Shown here one piece after another: positions 17,623 through 26,246 of a stretch of DNA of 64,000 bases. A program made the position numbers and the translations under genes. Positions within the stretch are counted from its first letter, which is position 1; each line of letters starts with the position of its first letter. Source of the DNA: Kitasatospora sp. NBC_01266 (GTDB taxonomy: Bacteria > Actinomycetota > Actinomycetes > Streptomycetales > Streptomycetaceae); contig NZ_CP108458.1 of NCBI RefSeq assembly GCF_036242395.1, positions 3,100,001-3,164,000 on the forward strand, given 5' to 3'. The notes below the pieces were generated by a model, which saw only the letters and a program-made list of their open reading frames with translations, was not told the origin of the DNA and searched no databases.

Positions 17623-18351
17623 GTGGGCCACGGCTGGCCGCTGGCATATGCGGCGGGGAAGCGTACGCCGCTCGCCCCCGCGCTGTCCGGCGAATCCCGG
17701 TTTCGTTGCGCTCCGCTCACCGAGCGGAGCAACCTGCTGGGCGTGGACATCTGGACGCATCACTCCGTGGAGCACCTGACCGTTGCGGGCGAGGCCTGGC
17801 TGGCCTCGGCCAGTGAGTATCCGCGCAGCCTGCGGGCACTCTGGGAGGCGCGCCCCTGGGCGCCGACCGTGCTGCCGTGCGGGAAGGCCTTCGACGTGAT
17901 CAGCCTGCCGGTGCTCTTCGGGCGGCGGGTGCTGGACGAACTGTGGTCCTCGGGGCCGGGCTGTGGACCGGTGGCCGAGCACCGGGGGCGCACGCTGCTC
18001 TTCGTCCAGCCGGGTGCGGCGCCACGGCTGCGTCGGCTGCTGGCCTGGGAGGAGTGGGCGCGGGACGTGCCGCCGCTGCTCTGCCACGGCCGAGGGGACG
18101 CGGTGACCGTGCCGCCGGTGCGCCGGCTGCTCGACCGGCCGGTCGCGCCCGGTCTCGGCACCGGCCGCTGGATCGTCGCCCCGGACACCCGGGAACCCTG
18201 GCTGCCCGGCGCCGACGTGCTGCTCTGGGCCTGCGTCCGGGCCGCGCGCGGGCGGGATGCCGAGCAGGTCGCCGGGCGGGACACCGGGCAGCCGGCGGGC
18301 GCCGGCACCGCGCCGGCACCCGCCGCGGTATTCGATTTTGGCTCGGCCTGA
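17623..18351 (+). CDS. Hypothetical protein resembling streptomycete primase/polymerase-like family
   Basis: A 242-aa product. The middle (WAPTVLPCGKAFDVISLPVL, then a Gly-rich turn, GPVAEHRGRTLLFVQPGAAP, and PPVRRLLDRPVAPG) recalls small streptomycete proteins annotated as bifunctional DNA primase/polymerase, which keep only part of the fold. No catalytic Asp pair can be assigned, so activity is doubtful. The N-terminal 40 residues look poorly conserved. A GTG at 17742 near VDIWTHHSV, downstream of a ggagc, is an alternative start. The C-terminal 50 residues are low complexity. The tRNA-Lys promoter lies immediately after or inside its last codons. Confidence 0.45.
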   Translation: MGHGWPLAYAAGKRTPLAPALSGESRFRCAPLTERSNLLGVDIWTHHSVEHLTVAGEAWLASASEYPRSLRALWEARPWAPTVLPCGKAFDVISLPVLFGRRVLDELWSSGPGCGPVAEHRGRTLLFVQPGAAPRLRRLLAWEEWARDVPPLLCHGRGDAVTVPPVRRLLDRPVAPGLGTGRWIVAPDTREPWLPGADVLLWACVRAARGRDAEQVAGRDTGQPAGAGTAPAPAAVFDFGSA

Positions 18352-18360
18352 GCCCGCTGC

Positions 18361-18379
18361 TACAGTTTTCTCTGTCAGC
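18361..18379 (+). promoter_or_regulatory. tRNA promoter -10 and leader signature (Lys, copy 1)
   Basis: TACAGTTTTCTCTGTCAGC matches the tRNA-His and second tRNA-Lys upstream sequences in frame (TAnnGTTnTnnnTGTCAGC). A TTGGCT 17 nt upstream of TACAGT (18338-18343) can serve as -35. Confidence 0.6.
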
Positions 18380-18381
18380 AG

Positions 18382-18455
18382 GCGCCGCTAGCTCAGTTGG
18401 TTAGAGCAGCTGACTCTTAATCAGCGGGTCCGGGGTTCGAGTCCCTGGCGGCGCA
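18382..18455 (+). tRNA. tRNA-Lys (anticodon CTT), copy 1
   Basis: Acceptor gcgccgc pairs with gcggcgc. The anticodon arm is gctga-ctcttaa-tcagc with CTT at 18416-18418, the T arm is cggggttcgagtcccTg, and discriminator A73 is at 18455. The 3' CCA is not fully encoded (acc then g). A second, identical copy lies at 25917. Confidence 0.95.
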
Positions 18456-18461
18456 CCGACA

Positions 18462-18507
18462 GCCGAGAGGCCCTTCGCTCAGAGTTCTGAGCGAAGGGCC
18501 TCTCGGC
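18462..18507. terminator. Hairpin terminator after tRNA-Lys copy 1
   Basis: A perfect 22-bp stem with a 2-nt centre (arms 18462-18483 and 18486-18507; core cccttcgctcaga). It follows the tRNA by 6 nt. Its central 17 bp of stem are identical to the hairpin after the second copy; only the outer base pairs differ. Confidence 0.9.
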
Positions 18508-18624
18508 GTTTCCCGACCGGCGCCTTCCGACCGGCGTTTCCCGACCGGCGCCTTCCGACAGACGCCCGGTGCAGACCCGTTGACCCCCGCCGGGCGGGGC
18601 CAGTACTTTGCCAGTGCTCATAAG

Positions 18625-18642
18625 TAAAGTTTCCTAACTTTA
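18625..18642. promoter_or_regulatory. Inverted-repeat operator candidate upstream of the GH2 gene
   Basis: TAAAGTTTCCTAACTTTA has perfect 7-bp arms TAAAGTT/AACTTTA around TCCT. It ends 12 nt before the ATG, overlapping the expected start of transcription, and is very AT-rich for this genome. It resembles the A/T-rich sites with AGGAAA-type centres bound by ROK-family repressors such as CsnR at chitosan-utilisation genes. That assignment is inference. Confidence 0.6.
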
Positions 18643-18654
18643 TAGGAGCCCGCC

Positions 18655-21600
18655 ATGGCACCCCCGAGACGCGCGCTGGCGACCGCGGTCGCCGCGCTGG
18701 GCCTGCTCGCCCTGACCGTGCGCCCGACCAGCGCCACCCCCACCGCCCCCAGCACGCCGGCCCCCACCAGCGCTCCGCCGGCCGTGACCAAGTTCAAGGA
18801 TCCGGCCACCGGCTCCACCGCGCTGACCAACCTCGGCGCGGCCAACGGCTGGAAGGTGCTCACCAGCGCCACCGCCACCCAGTCCGGCGGCCAGATCTCC
18901 ACCCCGGGCTTCAGCACCGCCGGCTGGCTGAACGTGGCCGACGACGGCGGCGGGGCTCCCGGCACCGAGATCAACGCACTCCTGCAGAACGGCAGTTGCC
19001 CGAACATCTTCAGCTCGACCACGATGAAGAGCTGCTTCGGACAGCTCGGCGCGGTCGGCGACAGCGCCCCCGCCCCGTTCAACGTCCCCTGGTGGTACCG
19101 GACCGACTTCACCGCCCCACCCGCCGGGCAGGACGCCACCCTGGTGCTGAACGGCGTGATCGGCGCGGCCGATGTCTGGGTGAACGGCAGCCAGGTGGCC
19201 GCCGCGGCCGACGTCACCGGCGGCTACGCGCGCAACGCCTTCGACATCACCAAGCTGCTGACCGCCGGCACCAACTCGCTGGCGATCGACGTGCACCCGA
19301 ACAACCCGAACAACATGCTCACCGTCGACAACGTGGACTGGACCCAGATCCCGCCGGACAACAACACCGGCATCCAGTTCCCGGTCCAGCTGCAGACCGG
19401 CGGGCCGCTGGTCGACGGCAACGCGCACGTCGTCCAGAACACCGCCGCCGACCTGAGCAGTTCGGCGCTCACCGTGAAGACCGACGTCACCAACACCTCG
19501 TCCACCGCGCAGACCGGCACGGCGACCGCGACCGTCACCCCGCCCGGCGGCGGCACGCCGATCACGGTGAGCCAGAGCGTGACGGTGCCGGCCGGCGCCA
19601 CCCGGACGGTGACCTTCGCGACCATCAACCTGACCCGGCCGCAGATCTGGTGGCCCTACCAGCTGGGCGCCCAGCCGCTGTACACGCTGGCCACCGCGGT
19701 GGCGCAGAACAGCAGCACGCTCGGCTCCACCAGCGAGACCTTCGGCATCCGCACCGTCGACTCCTACCTGACCGGCGCCTCCACCGCCGCGCCGGACGGA
19801 GTGCGAGCCTTCAAGATCAACGGCACTCCGCTGGTGATCCGCGGCGGCGGCTGGGACCCGGACCTGTTCCTGCGCTACGACCCGGCCGACACCACGAAGC
19901 AGATCGCGCTGCTGAAGGCGATGGGCGTCAACACCGTGCGCCTCGAAGGCCACTTCATGCCGGACGACTGGTACCAGCAGATGGACGCGGCCGGGATCCT
20001 GGTCAACGCGGGCTACCAGTGCTGCGACTTCTGGGAGGCCGCCAGCTACACCAGCGCCCAGCAGTCGCTCTACCAGCTGACCGCGCAGACCCTCGGCCAG
20101 ACGCTGCGCAACCACCCGAGCGTCTTCAGCTTCCAGTGGAGCGACAACGCGCCGACCGCCGGCCAGGAGACGCTGGCCCTGAAGGGCTTCGCGGCCGCCG
20201 ACTACAGCGGCCCGTTCATCTCCTCCGCCGAGTACAACTCCAGCCCGCAGCTGGGGACTTCCGGCGAGAAGGAGGGCCCGTACGACTGGGTGCCGCCGAA
20301 CTACTGGTACGACACCTCGCACTACGACAGCGGTGACTCGACGCTGACCAACGCGGGCGGCTCCTGGGGCTACGACAGCGAGCAGAGCGGCGGCAACACC
20401 ATCCCGACGCTCGACTCGATCAGGCGCTTCCTCTCCCCGGCCGAGCAGGCCGCGCTCTGGCAGTCCCCCAGTGCCAACCAGTACCACGACAACTACGAGG
20501 GCACCTCGCACACCAACTACCACTTCGGCACCAACTACAACCTCGACACCGCGATCACCGACCGGTACGGCGCCCCGTCCAGCCTGGCGCAGTACGTCGA
20601 GGAGGCGCAGGTCCAGAACTACGAGGACACCCGGGCCCAGTTCGAGGCGTTCATCGACCACTCCACCAACACCACGGCGCCGGCCACCGGCACCGTCTAC
20701 TGGCAGCTGAACAAGGGCTGGCCGACCCTGCTCTGGTCGCTCTACAACAACGACGGCGACCAGGCGGGCGCGTACTTCGGCGCGCAGCAGGCCAACCGGC
20801 CGCTGCACGCGCTCTACGCGCTGGACAACAACACGGTGACGCTGGACAACCTGGGCGGCCAGAGCCGGTCCGGGGTCAGCGTGGAGGCCAAGGTCTACAA
20901 CACGGCCGGCGCCGTGCTGGACGACCAGACCGCGAGCGGTCTGACCCTCTCCTCCCAGCAGGTGGCGAACGCCGTGCTGAAGCCGAAGCTGCCGACCGCC
21001 GCCAACACCGTCTACTTCGTCGAACTGCTGGTGAAGCAGAACGGCACCCTGGTGGACCGCAACGTCTACTGGAACTCCACCACGCCGGACGCCGTCAACT
21101 GGTCGAAGAGCATCGGCCAGCCGCAGTCCACGATGACCTCCTACGCCAACCTCAAGGCGCTGCAGAGCCTGCCGCAGGCAGGCATCTCGGCCACCGCGAG
21201 CACCAGCGACCAGACCGGGGCCGGTGGCGGCGCCGACAGGCTGGTGACGGTGACCGTCACCAACACCTCGACCACCCCGACCGTGGGCTTCTTCCTGCGG
21301 GCCGACATCCGCCGGGGCACCGCGAGCGGGACCGAGCTGTCCGGCGACAACGAGCTGCAGTCCTCGATCTGGAACGACAACGACGTCACGCTCTGGCCGG
21401 GCGAGTCCGAGACGCTGACCGCGAGCTACAACTCGGCGGACCTGCAGGGCGCCACGCCGGTGGTCAGCCTCTCCGGCTGGAACGCACCGAAGATCGACGT
21501 GGTGGCGGGCACCGCGACCGGCGGTACCAGCGACTTCTCGCTGCAGGCCGCCCCGGCCACCGGCTCGGTGGCGGCGGGCTCCACCGCGACCGCGACCGTG

Positions 21601-22338
21601 GCCACCGCGGTCACCGCCGGCGGCGCGGAGCCGGTGGCGCTGTCCGCCACCGGCGCGCCCAGCGGCGCCACGCTCACGCTGAACCCCACCTCGGTGACCT
21701 CGGGCGGCAGTTCGACGCTGACCGTGGCGACCTCGGCGAGCACCCCGGCCGGCAGCTACCCGATCACGGTGACCGGCACGGCCGCCTCCGGCAGCCACAG
21801 CGCCGGCTACACGCTCACCGTCACCCCGGCCGGCAGCGGCTGCACCCCGGTCCAACTGCTCGGCAATCCAGGCTTCGAGAACGGGAGCAAGACCGCGCCG
21901 TGGACCCAGTCCTCGACCACCGGCTCCTCGCCGATCAACGACGACACGGCCGACGAGCCCACGCACAGCGGCAGTTGGGACGCCTGGCTGGACGGTGACA
22001 GCAAGGCGGACACCGATACCCTCGCGCAGAGCGTCACCATCCCGACCGGCTGCTCGGCGGCCCTCTCCTACTGGCTGCACGTCGACACCACGGAGAGCAC
22101 CAGCGGCAAGGCCGATGACACGCTGCAGGTGCAGGTGCTCGACACCAGCGGCAACGTGCTGGGCACGGTGGGAAGTTTCTCGAACCTGGACGCCCACTCC
22201 GGCTACACGCAGCACACCGCGGACCTGTCGGCCTACGCGGGACGGACGGTGACGCTGAGGTTCACCGGCACCGAGACCGACGCCAACGGCGGCACCACCA
22301 GCTTCGTGCTGGACGACACGGCGCTGCAGACGTCCTGA
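18655..22338 (+). CDS. Secreted GH2 exo-beta-D-glucosaminidase (CsxA-like)
   Basis: A 1227-aa exported enzyme that removes GlcN from the non-reducing ends of chitosan. The N-terminal signal peptide is MAPPRRALATAVAALGLLAL with cleavage near TSA. The order is sugar-binding jelly roll (residues 100-230), Ig-like domain, TIM barrel (about 390-690), two beta-sandwich domains (to about 960), an Ala/Thr-rich Ig-like module (SDFSLQAAPATGSVAAGSTA) and a C-terminal carbohydrate-binding-like module (LLGNPGFENGSKTAPWTQSS to the end). The acid/base is D497 in QWSDN and the nucleophile E576 in WGYDSEQSGG, matching D469/E541 of the Amycolatopsis enzyme, with the linking GPYDWVPPNYWYD also conserved. aggag precedes the ATG by 6 nt. 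Confidence 0.9.
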   Translation: MAPPRRALATAVAALGLLALTVRPTSATPTAPSTPAPTSAPPAVTKFKDPATGSTALTNLGAANGWKVLTSATATQSGGQISTPGFSTAGWLNVADDGGGAPGTEINALLQNGSCPNIFSSTTMKSCFGQLGAVGDSAPAPFNVPWWYRTDFTAPPAGQDATLVLNGVIGAADVWVNGSQVAAAADVTGGYARNAFDITKLLTAGTNSLAIDVHPNNPNNMLTVDNVDWTQIPPDNNTGIQFPVQLQTGGPLVDGNAHVVQNTAADLSSSALTVKTDVTNTSSTAQTGTATATVTPPGGGTPITVSQSVTVPAGATRTVTFATINLTRPQIWWPYQLGAQPLYTLATAVAQNSSTLGSTSETFGIRTVDSYLTGASTAAPDGVRAFKINGTPLVIRGGGWDPDLFLRYDPADTTKQIALLKAMGVNTVRLEGHFMPDDWYQQMDAAGILVNAGYQCCDFWEAASYTSAQQSLYQLTAQTLGQTLRNHPSVFSFQWSDNAPTAGQETLALKGFAAADYSGPFISSAEYNSSPQLGTSGEKEGPYDWVPPNYWYDTSHYDSGDSTLTNAGGSWGYDSEQSGGNTIPTLDSIRRFLSPAEQAALWQSPSANQYHDNYEGTSHTNYHFGTNYNLDTAITDRYGAPSSLAQYVEEAQVQNYEDTRAQFEAFIDHSTNTTAPATGTVYWQLNKGWPTLLWSLYNNDGDQAGAYFGAQQANRPLHALYALDNNTVTLDNLGGQSRSGVSVEAKVYNTAGAVLDDQTASGLTLSSQQVANAVLKPKLPTAANTVYFVELLVKQNGTLVDRNVYWNSTTPDAVNWSKSIGQPQSTMTSYANLKALQSLPQAGISATASTSDQTGAGGGADRLVTVTVTNTSTTPTVGFFLRADIRRGTASGTELSGDNELQSSIWNDNDVTLWPGESETLTASYNSADLQGATPVVSLSGWNAPKIDVVAGTATGGTSDFSLQAAPATGSVAAGSTATATVATAVTAGGAEPVALSATGAPSGATLTLNPTSVTSGGSSTLTVATSASTPAGSYPITVTGTAASGSHSAGYTLTVTPAGSGCTPVQLLGNPGFENGSKTAPWTQSSTTGSSPINDDTADEPTHSGSWDAWLDGDSKADTDTLAQSVTIPTGCSAALSYWLHVDTTESTSGKADDTLQVQVLDTSGNVLGTVGSFSNLDAHSGYTQHTADLSAYAGRTVTLRFTGTETDANGGTTSFVLDDTALQTS

Positions 22339-22370
22339 CGCAGCGTCAGTCTGCTGGCCGGTCCAACAGC

Positions 22371-22404
22371 CGGGCCCCGGATGCCGAGTGGCATCCGGGG
22401 CCCG
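22371..22404. terminator. Bidirectional terminator between GH2 gene and pgi
   Basis: A 15-bp perfect stem (cgggccccggatgcc with its complement) and a 4-nt loop gagt lie in the 75-bp gap of two convergent genes. Confidence 0.85.
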
Positions 22405-22413
22405 CGCGCTGCG

Positions 22414-24069
22414 TCAGCGACCGCGCAGCGAGCGGTACTTGGCCACCAGGTTGGCGCTGGAGCTGTCCAGCTGCGCGATCCCCTCACCGGTCAGCAGCAC
22501 CGGCTCGATCCGCTTGGCCAGCACCTTGCCGAGCTCGACGCCCCACTGGTCGAAGGAGTCGATGTTCCAGATCGCGCCCTGCACGAAGACCTTGTGCTCG
22601 TAGAGCGCGATCAGCTGGCCGAGCACCGAGGGGGTCAGCTCGCTCGCCAGCACCGCCGTGGTCGGGTGGTTGCCGCGGAAGGTGCGGTGCGGGACCTGGA
22701 ACTCGGCCACGCCCTCGGCGCGGACCTCCTCGGCCGTCTTGCCGAACGCGAAGGCCTGCGCCTGGGCGAAGAAGTTGGCCATCAGCAGGTCGTGCTGGCC
22801 GACCAGCTCCGGGGCCAGGTCGGCGACCGGCTTGGCGAAGGCGATCAGGTCGGCCGGGATCACCTTGGTGCCCTGGTGCAGCAACTGGTAGTAGGCGTGC
22901 TGGCCGTTGGTGCCGGGAGTGCCCCAGACCACCGGCCCGGTGGTCCAGCCCACCGGGCTGCCGTCGCGCTGGACCGACTTGCCGTTGGACTCCATGTCCA
23001 GCTGCTGCAGGTAGGCGGTGAACTTGGACAGGTAGTTCGAGTAGGGCAGCACCGCGTGCGACTGGGCGTCGAAGAACTGGCCGTACCAGACGCCGAGCAG
23101 GCCGAGCAGCAGCGGGACGTTCTCGGCCGCGGGGGCGGTGCGGAAGTGCTCGTCGACCAGGCGGAAGCCGTCCAGCATCTGCTGGAACTGCTCCGAGCCG
23201 ATGGCGATCATCAGCGAGAGGCCGATCGCCGAGTCGTAGGAGTACCGGCCGCCGACCCAGTCCCAGAACTCGAACATGTTCGCGACGTCGATGCCGAAGT
23301 CGGCCACGCCCTGGGCGTTGGTGGAGAGCGCCACGAAGTGCTTGGCCACCGCCTCCTGGCCGGCGCCGAGCTGCCCGAGCAGCCAGTCGCGCGCCGAGGT
23401 GGCGTTGGTGACGGTCTCGATGGTGGTGAAGGTCTTGGAGGCGACGATGAAGAGGGTCTCGGCCGCGTCCAGGCCGCGCACCACCTCGTGCAGGTCGGCG
23501 GGGTCGACGTTGGAGACGAAGTGACAGGTCAGGTCCCGCTGGCCGAAGGCGCGCAGCGCCTCGTAGGCCATCGCCGGACCGAGGTCGGAGCCGCCGATGC
23601 CGATGTTGACGACGTGCCGGATCCGCTTGCCGGTGTGGCCCTTCCACTCGCCGCTGCGCACCCGGTTCGAGAAGGCGGCCATCTTGTCCAGGACGGCGTG
23701 CACCTCGGGCACCACGTTGACGCCGTCCACCTCGATCACCGCACCGCGCGGGGCCCGCAGCGCGGTGTGCAGGACGGCGCGGTCCTCGGTGACGTTGATC
23801 TTCTCGCCCCGGAACATCGCGTCCCGCAGGCCGAACACGTCGGTGGCCGCGGCGAGCTCGCGCAGCAGGTCCAGGGTCTCGTCGGTGACCAGGTGCTTCG
23901 AGTAGTCCAGGAACAGGTCGCCGACCTGCAGGGTGTAGCGGCTGCCGCGCTCGGGATCGGCGGCGAACAGCTCACGCAGGTGCCGGTCGCCGAACTCCTC
24001 CCGGTGCTTGCCGAGAGCGGCCCACTGCGGGGTGCGGTCCAGGGGGGTACGGGCGTCGGCCTGGGGCAT
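22414..24069 (-). CDS. pgi: Glucose-6-phosphate isomerase
   Basis: A 551-aa enzyme interconverting glucose-6-P and fructose-6-P. Family signatures are seen: [36 protein letters not shown], the PGI signature 1-like [20 protein letters not shown], and the signature 2-like [16 protein letters not shown] near the C-terminus (about residues 505-520). The length is normal. CAGGAG sits 6 nt before ATG 24069. It is a housekeeping gene and could supply fructose-6-P/glucosamine flux along with the neighbouring glucosaminidase, though there is no operon link. Confidence 0.95.
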   Translation of the reverse strand: MPQADARTPLDRTPQWAALGKHREEFGDRHLRELFAADPERGSRYTLQVGDLFLDYSKHLVTDETLDLLRELAAATDVFGLRDAMFRGEKINVTEDRAVLHTALRAPRGAVIEVDGVNVVPEVHAVLDKMAAFSNRVRSGEWKGHTGKRIRHVVNIGIGGSDLGPAMAYEALRAFGQRDLTCHFVSNVDPADLHEVVRGLDAAETLFIVASKTFTTIETVTNATSARDWLLGQLGAGQEAVAKHFVALSTNAQGVADFGIDVANMFEFWDWVGGRYSYDSAIGLSLMIAIGSEQFQQMLDGFRLVDEHFRTAPAAENVPLLLGLLGVWYGQFFDAQSHAVLPYSNYLSKFTAYLQQLDMESNGKSVQRDGSPVGWTTGPVVWGTPGTNGQHAYYQLLHQGTKVIPADLIAFAKPVADLAPELVGQHDLLMANFFAQAQAFAFGKTAEEVRAEGVAEFQVPHRTFRGNHPTTAVLASELTPSVLGQLIALYEHKVFVQGAIWNIDSFDQWGVELGKVLAKRIEPVLLTGEGIAQLDSSSANLVAKYRSLRGR

Positions 24070-24207
24070 CGGTATCTCCTGAAATCGGTCTGGAAGCGGT
24101 ACGCGGGCCCGGAGAGACAGGCACCGGCGCGCAGTGTCGTCGTCGCTCGCTTTCAGCCTACGTAACTGTCAGGGCGACTGGCGTCACCAGCACCTGACGC
24201 AGTGGCG

Positions 24208-25788
24208 TCAATTCCGGTCCGAGCGAAGGTCCAGTCCGCGCAGCACCTGGTCCACCAGCTCCGGATCGGCGCCCGGCTCGCCGCGCGCCAGGACCATCTC
24301 GCGCCGTGAGGCGGCCAGCAACTCCTGCTCCAAGGAGCGGAGTTTGCGCAGCCCCGCGACCCGCTGGCGGGCCTCGGCGGCTTCCTCCTCCTCGTACTGC
24401 TCGGGGCAGAGCCGGGCGAGCCGGTCATGCTGACGGACCCGCAGCTTCTCCACGAGTTCGACCGGTAGCCGGTCCTCCTCCTCCAACTCGGCGAGTCGGC
24501 CCAGCGCGGCCCGCGCGGCCCGCCACCACAACTGGCGCTCCTGCTGCTCGCGCAGGTCGAGATGCGGGTCGATGCCCAGGCGCCTGACCAGCCAGGGCAG
24601 CGAGAGCCCCTGCGCGAGCAGGGTGAAGAGCACCACGCTGAACGCCGTGAAGACGATCCGCCCGCGCCCGGGGAAGTCGTCACCGGCGTGCGTGGTCAGC
24701 GGGATGGCCAGCGCGAGCGCCACCGTCGCCACCCCGCGCATGCCCGACCACCAGAGCACCACGGTCTCCCGCCAGCTGATCGGCACGTCGTCCTCACCCC
24801 GGCTCAGCCGCTTGGAGATCCAGGCCGCCGGCAGCAGCCAGACCAGCCGGACCAGCACCACCACGGCGATCACCGCGGCCGCCTCGCCGATCATCGAATG
24901 CCAGCCGGACCCGGCGTCCTTCAGCACGGTTGCCAGTTCCAGGCCGATCAGGCCGAAGGCGACACCGGTGATCAGGATCTCCACCACGTCCCAGAAGGCG
25001 CTGCCCACCAGCCGGTAGGAGACGTCGTCGGCGTCGGCCGCCCGGTCCGCCAGGTAGAGGCCGACCACCACCACCGCCAGCACGCCCGATCCTTCGAGCT
25101 CCTCGGCCAGCGTGTAGGCGGCGAACGGCACCAGCAGGTTGAGCGCCACCTGCTGGGTGGGGTCGTCGAGCAGCCCGGCGACCTTGGCGGCCAGCCAGCC
25201 GAGCGCCACGCCCACCACCACCGCCAGCACCGCGGAGAGCACGAAGCGCAGCAGCGCGTGCGGCACCGAGAAGTCGCCGTCCACCACCGCCTCGACGGCC
25301 AGCGAGTAGACCACGATCGCGGTGACGTCGTTGAAGAGCCCCTCGCTCTCCAGTATCGCCACCAGCCGCCGGGGCAGCCCGACACTGCCGGCCACCGCCA
25401 CCGCGGCCACCGGGTCGGGCGGTGAGACCAGCGCGCCCAGCGCCACCGCGGCGGCCACCGGCAGGGCGGGCGCGAGTTGGTGGAAGGCGACGGCGACCAC
25501 GGTGGTGGTGACCACCACCAGTGCGACGGCCAGCAGCAGGATCGCCCGCAGGTTGGCCCGGAAGTAGACCAGCGAGGCGCGCCTGGCCACCGCGAAGATC
25601 AGCGGGGGCAGCACCAGCGGCAGGATCAGCCCGGGATCGACCGCGACGTTGGGGATCTGCGGGACGACCGCCATCACCAGGCCGAGCACGGTCATCAGGA
25701 CGGGCTGCGGGATACCGGTGCGGCGGGCCAGCGGCATGGTGACCACGGAGGCGAGCAGGACCAGGAAGAGCAGGGACAGCTGGCCCAC
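24208..25788 (-). CDS. Na+/H+ antiporter (CPA1/NhaP type)
   Basis: A 526-aa membrane protein with about 12 hydrophobic segments. Key regions are ALVSPPDPVAAVAVAGSVGL (the conserved PDP motif) and ESEGLFNDVTAIVVYSLAVE, with the ND motif that carries the transported ion in CPA1 exchangers. A cytoplasmic, Glu/Arg-rich tail of about 130 residues (LDLREQQERQLWWRAARAAL) is typical of bacterial NhaP/Nha1 exchangers. The GTG start at 25788 is preceded by GAGAGGA. It exports Na+ or K+ for H+ in pH and salt homeostasis. Confidence 0.85.
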   Translation of the reverse strand: MGQLSLLFLVLLASVVTMPLARRTGIPQPVLMTVLGLVMAVVPQIPNVAVDPGLILPLVLPPLIFAVARRASLVYFRANLRAILLLAVALVVVTTTVVAVAFHQLAPALPVAAAVALGALVSPPDPVAAVAVAGSVGLPRRLVAILESEGLFNDVTAIVVYSLAVEAVVDGDFSVPHALLRFVLSAVLAVVVGVALGWLAAKVAGLLDDPTQQVALNLLVPFAAYTLAEELEGSGVLAVVVVGLYLADRAADADDVSYRLVGSAFWDVVEILITGVAFGLIGLELATVLKDAGSGWHSMIGEAAAVIAVVVLVRLVWLLPAAWISKRLSRGEDDVPISWRETVVLWWSGMRGVATVALALAIPLTTHAGDDFPGRGRIVFTAFSVVLFTLLAQGLSLPWLVRRLGIDPHLDLREQQERQLWWRAARAALGRLAELEEEDRLPVELVEKLRVRQHDRLARLCPEQYEEEEAAEARQRVAGLRKLRSLEQELLAASRREMVLARGEPGADPELVDQVLRGLDLRSDRN

Positions 25789-25895
25789 GGGCGAATCCTC
25801 TCCGGTACGGACAGAGTGAGTGTAGATATGACAAACAAGGACGGACCTGGTCGGCGCGCCGGGAGGCCGATTCGGAGAATCGGCTGCTGACCAGG

Positions 25896-25914
25896 TAATG
25901 TTCTCGGTGTCAGC
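25896..25914 (+). promoter_or_regulatory. tRNA promoter -10 and leader signature (Lys, copy 2)
   Basis: TAATGTTCTCGGTGTCAGC follows the shared TAnnGTTnTnnnTGTCAGC pattern of the tRNA-His and first tRNA-Lys promoters. The upstream 50 bp is otherwise unlike copy 1, so the conservation is probably functional and not just duplicated sequence. Confidence 0.55.
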
Positions 25915-25916
25915 AG

Positions 25917-25990
25917 GCGCCGCTAGCTCAGTTGGTTAGAGCAGCTGACTCTTAATCAGCGGGTCCGGGGTTCGAGTCCCTGGCGGCGCA
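25917..25990 (+). tRNA. tRNA-Lys (anticodon CTT), copy 2
   Basis: Identical over all 74 nt to the copy at 18382, with CTT at 25951-25953 and A73 at 25990. Identity extends from gtcagcag before the gene to cgacagccg after it. Confidence 0.95.
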
Positions 25991-25996
25991 CCGACA

Positions 25997-26042
25997 GCCG
26001 GAAGGCCCTTCGCTCAGAGTTCTGAGCGAAGGGCCTTCCGGC
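25997..26042. terminator. Hairpin terminator after tRNA-Lys copy 2
   Basis: Perfect 22-bp stem, arms 25997-26018 and 26021-26042. The two outer-stem differences from copy 1 are compensated on the other arm (gccggaagg against gccgagagg), so base pairing is kept. Confidence 0.9.
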
Positions 26043-26246
26043 GTTTCGGCGTTCCGGCGCCGCCGATCACTCCCCTCGCTCCGCCGCTCCCCCGCTCCGG
26101 GGCCCGGCGCAACCGGAAGCTCCCCCGCTCGGCTCTTCAAGGCCCGCTCAAGTCGGCACGGGCAGGCTCAGTTCGGGTTCAACCGGGTCCAAGCGCTCCA
26201 CACACACGCACCGCCACGCGCACCCGTAGGAGACTGAGGAGAAATC

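Noticed and set aside
18640..22215. 1191-aa open frame opposite the GH2 gene
   Set aside because: It runs antisense through a clear secreted enzyme with full domains. High third-position GC keeps shadow frames open in this DNA, and the product has no recognised motif.
18382..26042. Genomic island between duplicated tRNA-Lys att sites
   Set aside because: No integrase or phage gene; pgi is essential metabolism.
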